From positions 1-7,193 of the forward strand of contig JAPLLL010000144.1 of NCBI GenBank assembly GCA_026387595.1: a stretch of 7,193 nucleotides of DNA, read 5' to 3'. Below the pieces are notes generated by a model. It worked only from the letters and a program-made list of their open reading frames with translations, was not told the origin of the DNA and made no database searches. Positions within the stretch are counted from its first letter, which is position 1; each line of letters begins with the position of its first letter. Below are positions 1-6,655 of this stretch, in pieces. This stretch comes from Candidatus Omnitrophota bacterium (GTDB taxonomy: Bacteria; Omnitrophota; Gorgyraeia; JABMQH01). The translations under genes and the position numbers were made by a program.

Positions 1-221
1 CGTTTGAGCCGCTTGCCATAAAAGATTTTGTTACCGGCCTTATAAAATCGCTTGCGTTCGCAATGGTGATATGCACTGTTTCGTGTTATCAGGGGCTGAA
101 TACCGAGGGCGGGGCCGAAGGGGTGGGACGATCCACAACGCTTTCGGTTGTTACCAGTTTTATATTAATAATAGCGGTAGACTGCCTGTTTACCGCGCTG
201 TTCTATTTCGCATTCAGGTAA
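1..221 (+). CDS. mlaE: MlaE-type phospholipid ABC transporter permease, C-terminal fragment (5' end missing)
   Basis: The reading frame is open from the window edge (first full codon at 3) to TAA at 219-221, giving about 72 residues. It carries the hallmark end of the MlaE/DUF140 permease family: a GLIKS segment, then SCYQGLNTEGGAEGVGRSTT, then a hydrophobic final membrane helix ending LFYFAFR. MlaE is the inner-membrane permease of the Mla/MCE system, which moves phospholipids between the inner membrane and the outer envelope. By my recollection of E. coli MlaE (about 260 residues), this piece starts near residue 190. It lacks the N-terminal helices, which instead appear on the opposite strand at 643-1164. 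mlaF follows after 4 bases on the same strand, the usual permease-ATPase coupling. The family call is secure. Whether this piece and the minus-strand piece are one split gene is inference, though they barely fail to meet and do not overlap. Confidence 0.88.
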   Translation, partial: FEPLAIKDFVTGLIKSLAFAMVICTVSCYQGLNTEGGAEGVGRSTTLSVVTSFILIIAVDCLFTALFYFAFR

Positions 222-225
222 TAGA

Positions 226-666
226 ATGATAGAAATTATAAATTTATGCAAATCGTTTAACGGCAAGGTCGTGCTGGATAACCTGAACCTGACCATAAAC
301 ACCGGAGAGACCATGGTCATAATAGGAAGGTCAGGCTGCGGCAAAAGCGTCCTTTTAAAACATATCATAGGAATCATGAAGCCGGATTCAGGCCAGGTCA
401 TAATAAACGGCACCGATATAACAAAACTGACCGAACGGGAACTGAATAAATTCAGGATGAAATTCGGGATGCTGTTCCAGGGCGCGGCGCTTTTCGATTC
501 GCTTACAGTGGAAGAGAACGTGGGATTTAACCTGATCGAACACTCTGATTGGCAAAGGGACAAGATAAGGGGCCGCGTGACCGAATGCCTGGGCCTTGTA
601 GGCCTGAAGGGCATAGAAGATTCGAAGCCGGCCGAGCTTTCCCACTCCTATAAGGTATCCGCCTAA
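226..666 (+). CDS. mlaF: MlaF-type ABC transporter ATPase, truncated after residue 139
   Basis: The ATG at 226 follows the mlaE stop by 4 bases, with a weak AGG ribosome-binding motif at 216-218. The product begins as a normal MlaF/Ttg2A-family ATPase, which would power the MlaE permease from the cytoplasm. The Walker A motif GRSGCGKS is at residues 34-41, and the Q-loop region LFQGAALFDSLTV is at about 83-95 with Q85. Homology runs to PAELS at 135-139, and the next residues should be the GG of the LSGG signature. Instead the frame enters sequence antisense to mlaE and ends after seven unrelated residues (HSYKVSA) at 666. Signature, Walker B and H-loop are all absent, so this product cannot be a working ATPase; MlaF is normally about 250-270 residues. 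Native sequence ends at about 642. Confidence 0.9.
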   Translation: MIEIINLCKSFNGKVVLDNLNLTINTGETMVIIGRSGCGKSVLLKHIIGIMKPDSGQVIINGTDITKLTERELNKFRMKFGMLFQGAALFDSLTVEENVGFNLIEHSDWQRDKIRGRVTECLGLVGLKGIEDSKPAELSHSYKVSA

Positions 667-1164
667 TATGCCGACAGCATCCGCATAAATGGTCAGGAGC
701 GGCAGCATGAAGAACAGGGCCAGGAACCTAGGTACGACCAGATACTTGACCGGATTGGTGGCCAGCGTCTCAAGCGCGTCCACCTGTTCGGTGACCTTCA
801 TGGTGCCGAGTTCCGCTGTTATGGCGGCGCCCACCCGCCCCGCGACGACCAGCGCGGTCAGGACCGGCCCCAGTTCCCTGCACATGGATATGGCTACCAG
901 CGATGCGATATACATCTCGGCGGAAACCCGCTGCATCTGGTAGGCGCTCTGGAGCGCCAGCACCATGCCCGTGAAAAAACTCGTCATCAGCACTATCGGG
1001 AGGCTGTTCACGCCGATCTCGTTCATCTGGGCAATGACCTGCTTGCGCCTCATGGGCGGCAAAAATACCCAGAGCACCGTCTCTATAAAAAGGATCCACA
1101 TCCCGCCTGAGTATCTTAAAACAACCAGGCACCTCTCGCCCAGCCTGCGAAAATGTTCTAGCAC
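388..1164 (-). CDS. mlaE: MlaE-type permease, N-terminal two thirds (native only from 1164 to 643)
   Basis: The GTG start at 1162-1164 is preceded by a strong AGGAG whose first bases overlap the stop of the upstream gene. Residues 1-174 are a standard MlaE/DUF140 permease. They hold an N-terminal amphipathic stretch, the first membrane helix at about 20-36, FFTGMVLALQSAYQ at 63-75, the conserved RELGPVLTALVVAGRVGAA region at 96-114, ELGTMKVTEQVDALETLATNP at 118-138, and ADAVGILGGYLIGV at 161-174. After residue 174 the frame stays open to 388 but only reads antisense through mlaF, so that 84-residue tail is spurious. The missing C-terminal third matches the plus-strand fragment at 1-221, with only about 15 codons unaccounted for. 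The gene lies 9 bp after the AsmA/TamB-like gene and is clearly in its operon. As it stands, no functional permease is encoded. Confidence 0.88.
   Translation of the reverse strand: MLEHFRRLGERCLVVLRYSGGMWILFIETVLWVFLPPMRRKQVIAQMNEIGVNSLPIVLMTSFFTGMVLALQSAYQMQRVSAEMYIASLVAISMCRELGPVLTALVVAGRVGAAITAELGTMKVTEQVDALETLATNPVKYLVVPRFLALFFMLPLLTIYADAVGILGGYLIGVGKLGRLRIFYALQAYKAQAFGHAAPYLVPLPIRVFDQVKSHVLFHCKRIEKRRALEQHPEFHPEFIQFPFGQFCYIGAVYYDLA
640..645. other. Inverted junction between mlaF (plus) and mlaE (minus)
   Basis: Left of about 642, the plus strand encodes MlaF up to the LS of its LSGG signature. Right of about 643, the minus strand encodes MlaE up to GGYLIGV (V174, codon at 643-645). Neither homology continues across the join: MlaE read leftwards turns into GKLGRLRIF, which is antisense mlaF. 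No insertion sequence, spacer or long inverted repeat lies at the join. At most a few bases of microhomology around TTTCCC could be shared. The exact base is uncertain by a few positions because the native sequences are unknown. Confidence 0.85.
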
Positions 1165-1173
1165 ATCAGTCTC

Positions 1174-2973
1174 CTAAAATTTTACCTTGCGCTCTACTCC
1201 CACAACCGCCTCATCTTCCTTCATGCGCAGGTTTATGCTATCGTTTTTATGTATTTTGTAATCAAGGCCCACTTCGCCTTCACTCTGCTCGGAAAGCCTC
1301 TTATCTTGGTCCGAATATGTCTTAAAGTTTATCCTGAAATCCTCGTTTATGTCCTTTTTAAGTTTCACCTCAGAGGTGTCGATATCCTTTGATACATCCC
1401 AGCCCTCCCACACGATCGTCTTCTGGTCGGTTTCGACCCTTACGTCCTCGAAAACGTTCCGTTTTCCCAGTTTGGCAAGGTTCACTTCGCCGTCAATATA
1501 AAGGCAGCCATCCTCTTTAACTATCCTGGAATCGTGTATGGCCAATACCGGCCCCTTGCCCTTAAGGTTCAGATTTATGGAATCAAATTTCAGGTCCTTT
1601 ATGTTCCCGTCCTTTAAATTCAGTTTGACCTTTACCGAAGGCTCTTTCAGGGGGCCGCGCACGGTTACCTCCCCGCTTAAAACCCCGGATATTATGCCGT
1701 CATCGCCGTATTTCGAGAAAACCAGCCAGTCCGCGACATGAGCGCCGTTTATGTTAAGTTTCAGGTCAAGGTCATACGGCCTGCGCAGCCCGATGGAGCC
1801 CATTAATCTATATGTATCGCCCAGCGAAAGCGAGTTAATAAAAAACTTATCCTTTTTCCATACCCATCTGGCGCTTATTTCCTTAAAGGGCTTGTAATTT
1901 ATTATCAGATTCTGGGTTTTTAAAGAACCGCTTAGAACCGCAGGCTCATTTTTTAACTGGTGTATCTTTGTGTTTATTATGATATCACTAAGAAAATCCG
2001 ACCCGAAAAAATTTAAATGGCTGGCCTTGGAAAAAATAGAGAGCCCGTTCTCTTCGCTAAGGCTCCCCGTTACCTTGACAAAACCCGTTTTGGGCTCTAT
2101 CAACAATACGGCGGAGCCGTCCTTGACATTTATTTCGCCGTTTACGCGCAAACCCAGGTCTTCTACGAAAAATTTTTCTATTTTAATTACATTCTGGGTG
2201 CCAAAATTGATCCTGCCCTTAAAATTAACCCCGTATTTGTCAAAGACGTTCAGGTATCCCCACACCGCGCCGAATTCATTCTTGGGCGTGGTCTTGAACG
2301 CAAGCCTGGCCGTGTAGTAGCGTTCTTTTGCCGACAGTCTGAGTTTCAGCACGGGAGAACCGAACAGGTTATCCGCGCTGCCGTTCACGATAACAGGCAG
2401 TCCCATAAAATTGCCTTTTACATTGTTAAATCGCAGATTTGAATTGAAAAATTCAACAGAACCTGTCAGGTTGCTCACGATCGGTTTTTTGTTAGGGCCG
2501 AAGATCGTCCCGTTCAGGGCATGACACGCTATGGGCCTCGCGAAATGCCCCGGCTGCCCTGCCAGAGACGCCGACATAGACGGCATGTTCGGCCCCGGCT
2601 GCCCGCCTGCTGCGGCGCTTGAATTAAAAAACAACGCTGGCGAAATAAGATATATGCCGCCGAATTTTTCATAGCGCCGCAAAAGCAGGTTGAAAAGATT
2701 ATACCGCAGTATGACCCTGTCCACCGAAAAGGCGGAACCTATCTTCACATCGTCGACTGTCAGGCTCCTGAACAGGCCGCCTTCCATCCGCGCGAGTTTT
2801 ATCTCTTTGCCGGCGAACACGCTTTTGAGCTTGTCCTGCAGGAACACGTTGAAGTCCCTGGCTATGACACCGCTCTTGGCGTCTATGCCCATGTCCATCC
2901 CGACCCAAAGCAGGGCAAAAGACAATAATACAAAAGACGTGCGCCTGCGTTTAACTAACTGTGCTTTTCGCAT
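1174..2973 (-). CDS. AsmA/TamB-like inner-membrane-anchored envelope protein (probable lipid-transfer bridge)
   Basis: This is a 599-residue protein. Its start at ATG 2973 lies inside the end of clpC (23-bp overlap), and only a weak AGG precedes it. The N terminus has a basic cluster (KRRR, 8-11) followed by one membrane segment at about 13-29, so most of the protein should be periplasmic. The rest is long and beta-rich with alternating polar and hydrophobic residues. Residues 430-452 carry the typical AsmA/TamB element GVLSGEVTVRGPLKEPSVKV. The last 40 residues look like antiparallel strands ending in phenylalanine, as in TamB C termini. A Gly/Pro/Ser-rich insert at about 117-145 is probably a flexible loop. 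AsmA/TamB-like proteins form beta-groove bridges for phospholipids between membranes, and mlaE directly downstream supports an envelope-lipid role. It is far shorter than E. coli TamB (about 1,260) and close to AsmA in length. The family call rests on fold pattern and one motif, so the exact subfamily is open. Confidence 0.68.
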   Translation of the reverse strand: MRKAQLVKRRRTSFVLLSFALLWVGMDMGIDAKSGVIARDFNVFLQDKLKSVFAGKEIKLARMEGGLFRSLTVDDVKIGSAFSVDRVILRYNLFNLLLRRYEKFGGIYLISPALFFNSSAAAGGQPGPNMPSMSASLAGQPGHFARPIACHALNGTIFGPNKKPIVSNLTGSVEFFNSNLRFNNVKGNFMGLPVIVNGSADNLFGSPVLKLRLSAKERYYTARLAFKTTPKNEFGAVWGYLNVFDKYGVNFKGRINFGTQNVIKIEKFFVEDLGLRVNGEINVKDGSAVLLIEPKTGFVKVTGSLSEENGLSIFSKASHLNFFGSDFLSDIIINTKIHQLKNEPAVLSGSLKTQNLIINYKPFKEISARWVWKKDKFFINSLSLGDTYRLMGSIGLRRPYDLDLKLNINGAHVADWLVFSKYGDDGIISGVLSGEVTVRGPLKEPSVKVKLNLKDGNIKDLKFDSINLNLKGKGPVLAIHDSRIVKEDGCLYIDGEVNLAKLGKRNVFEDVRVETDQKTIVWEGWDVSKDIDTSEVKLKKDINEDFRINFKTYSDQDKRLSEQSEGEVGLDYKIHKNDSINLRMKEDEAVVGVERKVKF

Positions 2974-5434
2974 CCGCCTGCTCGAATACCAAATGGTCCA
3001 CCTTGCTTGTGACCTTTACGAATGAGCCTTTTTTGATCCGCCCCGAAATAATGTCCTCGGCAAGCGGGTCCTCCAGAAAACGCTGCATCGTCCTTTTAAG
3101 AGGCCTTGCGCCGAATACATGGTCGAAACCGCGCTCGATCAGGAATTCTTTCGCCTCTTTTGTGAGCTCGAGCGCGACCTCCTGGTCATGCAGCCTCTTT
3201 TCAAGTTCGGCTATCTCTATGTCGATTATCCTGCACAGGTCCTCTTTGGTAAGTGACCTGAACACAACAATATCGTCCACCCTGTTCAGGAATTCGGGCT
3301 TGAACACGCGCTTTACCTCGTCAAGTAGCCGCTCCTTCATGGTCTTGTAATCTATATCCGCGCTCTGCGCTTTAAATCCCAGCGACCCCTGCTTCCTGAG
3401 CATTTCTGCGCCGATATTGGACGTCATTATCATTATCGTATTTTTAAAATCCACCTTTCTGCCGAACGAATCGGTCAGCCGGCCCTCTTCCAGGATCTGC
3501 AGCAAAAGATTGAACACATCCGGATGCGCCTTTTCTATCTCATCTAAGAGGATTATTGAATACGGCCTGCGGCGCACCTTTTCCGTCAGCTGGCCGCCCT
3601 CTTCATATCCGACATATCCCGGGGGCGCCCCTACCAGGCGCGAGACATTGAATTTTTCCATATACTCCGACATATCCAGCTGGATTATCGCGTTCTCGTC
3701 CCCGAAAAGATATTCCGCCAGCACCTTTGCAAGGAGCGTCTTTCCTACGCCGGTCGGGCCCAGGAACACAAACGAACCTATCGGCCGTTTTGGGTCCTTT
3801 ATGCCTGCGCGCGAACGCCTCACGGCGTGCGCTATTGAAGCTATAGCCTCGTCCTGGCCTATGATCCTTTTATGCAGGCCATCTTCCATCTTGAGAAACT
3901 TTTCGGTCTCTTTTTCTTCAAGCCTCAGGAGGGGGATGCCTGTCCACTTGGATACGATATACGCTATTTCCTCGGGTGTGACGATCACCTCGGCAACGCC
4001 TTTCTTGTCTTTCCAGTCTTTTTTGACCTTGATGAGTTCGGTTTTATTTTTTCGTTCCTCATCTCTGAACTTCGCCGCCTTTTCAAAATCCTGGCTCTCG
4101 ACCGCCCCTTCTTTTTCTTTCCGCAGGTACTCTATATGTTCTTCCATCTTTTTTAAGTCGGGCGGAGTGGTCATTACAGACAGTCTTGCGCGGGAACCTG
4201 CCTCGTCTATAAGGTCTATGGCCTTGTCAGGCAGGAACCTGCCGCTTATATAACGGTCTGATAATTTTGCCGCGGCCTCAAGCGCGTCGTCCGTGAACTT
4301 TACCCTGTGGTGCGCCTCGTACTTGTCGCGCAGGCCCTTCAGTATCTCAATGGTCTCGGCCACGCTGGGCGGCTCCACCATTATCGTCTGGAACCTGCGC
4401 TCAAGCGCTGCGTCTTTTTCTATATGTTTCCTGTATTCATCAAGCGTGGTCGCGCCGATGCACTGGATCTCGCCTCTTGAAAGCGCGGGTTTAAGGATGT
4501 TTGACGCGTCTATCGCGCCCTCGGCGCCGCCTGCGCCGACTAATGTATGAAGCTCATCTATGAATATGATCACCTCTTCCGAACGTTTCAGTTCGTCCAT
4601 TACCGCCTTTATCCTCTCTTCGAACTGGCCGCGGTATTTTGTGCCGGCTACCATGAGCGCAAGGTCCAGGATCACGATCCTTTTATCCCTTAATATCTCC
4701 GGCACGTCGCCTGCAATTATCTTCTGCGCAAGGCCCTCTACTATGGCGGTTTTGCCCACGCCTGCCTCACCCAGAAGAACGGGATTATTTTTTGTCCGGC
4801 GGGATAATATCTGTATCACACGCTCTATTTCGTTCTGCCGTCCGATAACAGGATCCAGCTTATCCTGTTTGGCCAGGAGCGTAAGGTCCCTTCCGAAGGC
4901 ATCCAGAGCGGGTGTTTTGCTTTTTCCCGCAGGCCCGCCTGCGCCGGGGCCCATGTGCGGTTTCTGCTGCCCGCCTGTATCAAAACCCGGGGTTGCGCTG
5001 CCCAATATCTGCATTACCTCGTCCCTGACCTTGTTCAGGTCAAGCCCCAGGTTCATGAGCACCTGGCTTGCAGCGCCTTCGCCCTCGCGGATAAGGCCCA
5101 GAAGAAGATGTTCTGTACCGATATAGTTGTGGCCCAGGTTGCGCGCCTCATCCATTGCAAGCTCTATAACCTTTTTTGCCTTCGGCGTAAACGGCAGGTC
5201 GCCCGACGACACGACGGTGCTCGGGCCGGGCTGTACCAGCTTTTCCACCTCTGCCCGGATCTTTTCCGGGTCAAGCCCCAGGTTCTCAAGGACCGCGGCC
5301 GCAACGCCTTCGCCTTCGCGGATAAGACCCAATAATATGTGTTCGGTGCCTATATAGTCATGGTTAAAACGCTTGGCCTCTTCCTTTGCCAAGAGTATCA
5401 CCTTTCTTGCTCTTTCAGTGAAACGATTGAACAT
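2951..5434 (-). CDS. clpC: ATP-dependent Clp protease ATP-binding subunit ClpC
   Basis: This is a full-length ClpC of 827 residues, an AAA+ unfoldase that feeds substrates to ClpP in the cytoplasm. ATG 5434 has AGGAGG (5444-5449) 9 bases upstream. The double Clp-N domain has two near-identical repeats, YIGTEHILLGLIREGEG at 27-43 and YIGTEHLLLGLIREGEG at 104-120. E31 and E108 match the phospho-arginine-binding glutamates E32 and E106 of B. subtilis ClpC. D1 has Walker A GEAGVGKT (222-229), pore loop KYRGQ (266-270), Walker B ending FIDE (291-294) and ERRF near 345. The UVR-bearing middle domain, about 420-475, separates ClpC from ClpA. D2 has Walker A GPTGVGKT (559-566), pore loop GYVGY (606-610) and Walker B ending LLDE (629-632). 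SLGF at 684-687 is the ClpP-docking loop. No key residue appears missing. It follows mcsB and overlaps the AsmA/TamB-like gene. Confidence 0.98.
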   Translation of the reverse strand: MFNRFTERARKVILLAKEEAKRFNHDYIGTEHILLGLIREGEGVAAAVLENLGLDPEKIRAEVEKLVQPGPSTVVSSGDLPFTPKAKKVIELAMDEARNLGHNYIGTEHLLLGLIREGEGAASQVLMNLGLDLNKVRDEVMQILGSATPGFDTGGQQKPHMGPGAGGPAGKSKTPALDAFGRDLTLLAKQDKLDPVIGRQNEIERVIQILSRRTKNNPVLLGEAGVGKTAIVEGLAQKIIAGDVPEILRDKRIVILDLALMVAGTKYRGQFEERIKAVMDELKRSEEVIIFIDELHTLVGAGGAEGAIDASNILKPALSRGEIQCIGATTLDEYRKHIEKDAALERRFQTIMVEPPSVAETIEILKGLRDKYEAHHRVKFTDDALEAAAKLSDRYISGRFLPDKAIDLIDEAGSRARLSVMTTPPDLKKMEEHIEYLRKEKEGAVESQDFEKAAKFRDEERKNKTELIKVKKDWKDKKGVAEVIVTPEEIAYIVSKWTGIPLLRLEEKETEKFLKMEDGLHKRIIGQDEAIASIAHAVRRSRAGIKDPKRPIGSFVFLGPTGVGKTLLAKVLAEYLFGDENAIIQLDMSEYMEKFNVSRLVGAPPGYVGYEEGGQLTEKVRRRPYSIILLDEIEKAHPDVFNLLLQILEEGRLTDSFGRKVDFKNTIMIMTSNIGAEMLRKQGSLGFKAQSADIDYKTMKERLLDEVKRVFKPEFLNRVDDIVVFRSLTKEDLCRIIDIEIAELEKRLHDQEVALELTKEAKEFLIERGFDHVFGARPLKRTMQRFLEDPLAEDIISGRIKKGSFVKVTSKVDHLVFEQADAKSTVS

Positions 5435-5457
5435 TGCTTATGTCCTCCTCTATTATT

Positions 5458-5535
5458 GGGGTCTTAGGTTCCTAGGGTCGTAGGGTCTTAGGACGTTTTC
5501 CTAGGAACCCATGGCCCTACGGTCCTATGATCCTA
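5458..5535. repeat. Imperfect palindrome made of degenerate 8-bp TAGG-type units between mcsB and clpC
   Basis: On the minus strand the stretch splits into octamers such as ATAGGATC, ATAGGACC, GTAGGGCC, ATGGGTTC and CTAGGAAA. A 5-base loop (5494-5498) follows, and then the complementary series TCCTAAGA, CCCTACGA, CCCTAGGA and ACCTAAGA. The innermost stem is TAGGA/TCCTA (5489-5493 with 5499-5503). By hand alignment the arms extend to about 36 positions each, with mismatches scattered among paired blocks of 2-5 bases. The outermost unit contains the TAG stop codon of mcsB (5533-5535), and the other end lies close to the clpC Shine-Dalgarno sequence. No T-run follows in the direction of transcription, so it is not an evident intrinsic terminator. 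It could be a mobile palindromic repeat family, an RNA processing site or a local expansion. Confidence 0.8.
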
Positions 5536-6582
5536 TTTTAGTTTACCGCGTATGAGATCCGCCCGTCTTATATCACGCTGGCTGGGCGTCAGGATCTTGT
5601 TCTCCATTTTTTGGAGGTGCGCCGGCTGCACCATTATGAAAAGTTCGTTAATAATCTTTACATCAACCTGCGGCAAAAGGCCCAGGTTTACACCCAGCCG
5701 TATACTGGACATCAGGTTTATGGTTTCGCTGCTTGTTATTATGCGCGTGGACTTAAGCGTGCCGAATGCCCGGGATATCTGGTCTGTCAACGCTGCCTTT
5801 TCTTTCATGTAGAGGAACCTGCGCGCCTGCGCCTCGCGGGTCAGTATCTGGTTCATGATCTTTTCAAAATTCCCGAGGATGTCCTCTTCCGGCCTGCCGA
5901 GCGTGACCTGGTTCGATATCTGGAAAAAATTCCCCAGGGCCTCTGTGCCTTCGCCGTACAGGCCCCTTACCGCTATACCAAGTTTCGTGAGCGCCTGAAG
6001 CGCCTTATTTATCTGTCTTGTCATGACAAGGGCGGGCAGATGCAGCATAAGGGATGCCCGCATGCCGGTGCCTGTGTTCGTCGGGCAGGCCGTAAGGTAG
6101 CCCCATTTTATGGAATAGGCATAATTAAGTAACTGGTTCAATTCTGTGTCCAGCTTGTCCGCTAATATCCAGGCATCGCGCAGGTTGAACCCGGACTGGA
6201 TTACCTGGAGCCTCAGATGATCTTCTTCATTTATCATGACGCTTATCATTTCGCGGGGTTCGATCACAAGGGCCTTGAATTCCGGGTCCTGCGCGTGCTC
6301 CGGGCTCATAAGATGCCGCTCCACTAAAAACTGCCTGTCCAGTTCGGACAGGTCCGCCATATTAAGATAGAGCGAGCCCTTTAATAGGTTTGAATCCTGG
6401 GCGGCTTTTTTAATAAGAGAAAGCACTGTTTCCCTTTGCGTCTTGTCTGCCCAGTGGGTGAAAGGTATCTTGTCAATATTCCTGGCCAGGCGTATCCTCG
6501 TCGAAATAACAATATCCGAATTCGGGCCCGTTCCCTTGAGCCATTCGCTGAATTTGCCTAATAGTTCGTCTATGTTTTTCAC
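5533..6582 (-). CDS. mcsB: Protein-arginine kinase McsB
   Basis: McsB is a phosphagen-kinase-fold enzyme that phosphorylates arginines on misfolded or regulatory proteins, marking them for ClpCP. The GTG start at 6582 gives 349 residues. STRIRLARN then begins at residue 27, as in B. subtilis McsB, and GGAAGAGG (6591-6598) lies 8 bases upstream. A longer GTG start at 6600 (355 residues) is also possible. Visible motifs are STRIRLARN (27-35) for phosphate binding, NEEDHLR (118-124) with catalytic-type acidic residues, TACPTNTGTGMRAS (164-177) with the active-site cysteine C166, and GEGTEALGNFFQISNQ (210-225). RDIRRA (336-341) matches the allosteric phospho-arginine pocket motif (R337/D338 in B. 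subtilis). The protein is slightly short at the C terminus, and its stop codon lies within the octamer palindrome. It sits between its activator mcsA and its partner clpC. Confidence 0.96.
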   Translation of the reverse strand: MKNIDELLGKFSEWLKGTGPNSDIVISTRIRLARNIDKIPFTHWADKTQRETVLSLIKKAAQDSNLLKGSLYLNMADLSELDRQFLVERHLMSPEHAQDPEFKALVIEPREMISVMINEEDHLRLQVIQSGFNLRDAWILADKLDTELNQLLNYAYSIKWGYLTACPTNTGTGMRASLMLHLPALVMTRQINKALQALTKLGIAVRGLYGEGTEALGNFFQISNQVTLGRPEEDILGNFEKIMNQILTREAQARRFLYMKEKAALTDQISRAFGTLKSTRIITSSETINLMSSIRLGVNLGLLPQVDVKIINELFIMVQPAHLQKMENKILTPSQRDIRRADLIRGKLK

Positions 6583-6606
6583 CTTAATAGCCTCTTCCAC
6601 TTTTAT

Positions 6607-6653
6607 CCAGCCCTTCCTGCTTCCAGAGTTTCTTCGCAGTAAGGAAGGGCTGG
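6607..6653 (-). promoter_or_regulatory. 12-bp perfect inverted repeat in the mcsA-mcsB spacer
   Basis: CCAGCCCTTCCT at 6607-6618 is the exact reverse complement of 6642-6653, leaving a 23-base loop. In the mcsA-mcsB transcript it begins 2 bases after the mcsA stop. It ends about 6 bases before the upstream GTG (6600) and 24 bases before the preferred GTG (6582). The 3' arm holds AGGAAGGG, a possible Shine-Dalgarno sequence for the 6600 start, which the stem would bury. The bases after the stem (ATAAAAG) contain no uridine run, so this does not look like an intrinsic terminator. A translation-control, processing or mRNA-stability element fits better. The repeat is certain; its role is inferred. 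Confidence 0.72.
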
Positions 6654-6655
6654 GT

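Noticed and set aside
388..642. A C-terminal extension of the minus-strand MlaE
   Set aside because: The 84 residues after V174 are the reverse strand of mlaF with no permease character; the MlaE family continuation is found at 1-221 instead.
226..666. A complete small 146-residue ABC ATPase
   Set aside because: The last seven residues are antisense mlaE, and the product lacks the signature, Walker B and H-loop. It is a truncated MlaF rather than a natural short form.
3417..4253. Long plus-strand open frame opposite clpC, and similar ones opposite the other minus-strand genes
   Set aside because: They are composition shadows of well-conserved minus-strand genes, low in complexity, without family motifs or ribosome-binding context.
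5050..5360. Duplicated DNA segment inside clpC
   Set aside because: The two similar stretches encode the normal paired repeats of the Clp N-domain found in all ClpC proteins, so this is not a recent duplication.
5458..5535. CRISPR-like or simple tandem repeat array
   Set aside because: The units are 8 bp, degenerate and arranged as an inverted mirror with no spacers, so neither a CRISPR array nor a plain head-to-tail repeat fits.
6607..6653. Rho-independent terminator after mcsA
   Set aside because: No run of Ts follows the stem on the minus strand, the loop is 23 bases, and mcsB starts within a few bases.
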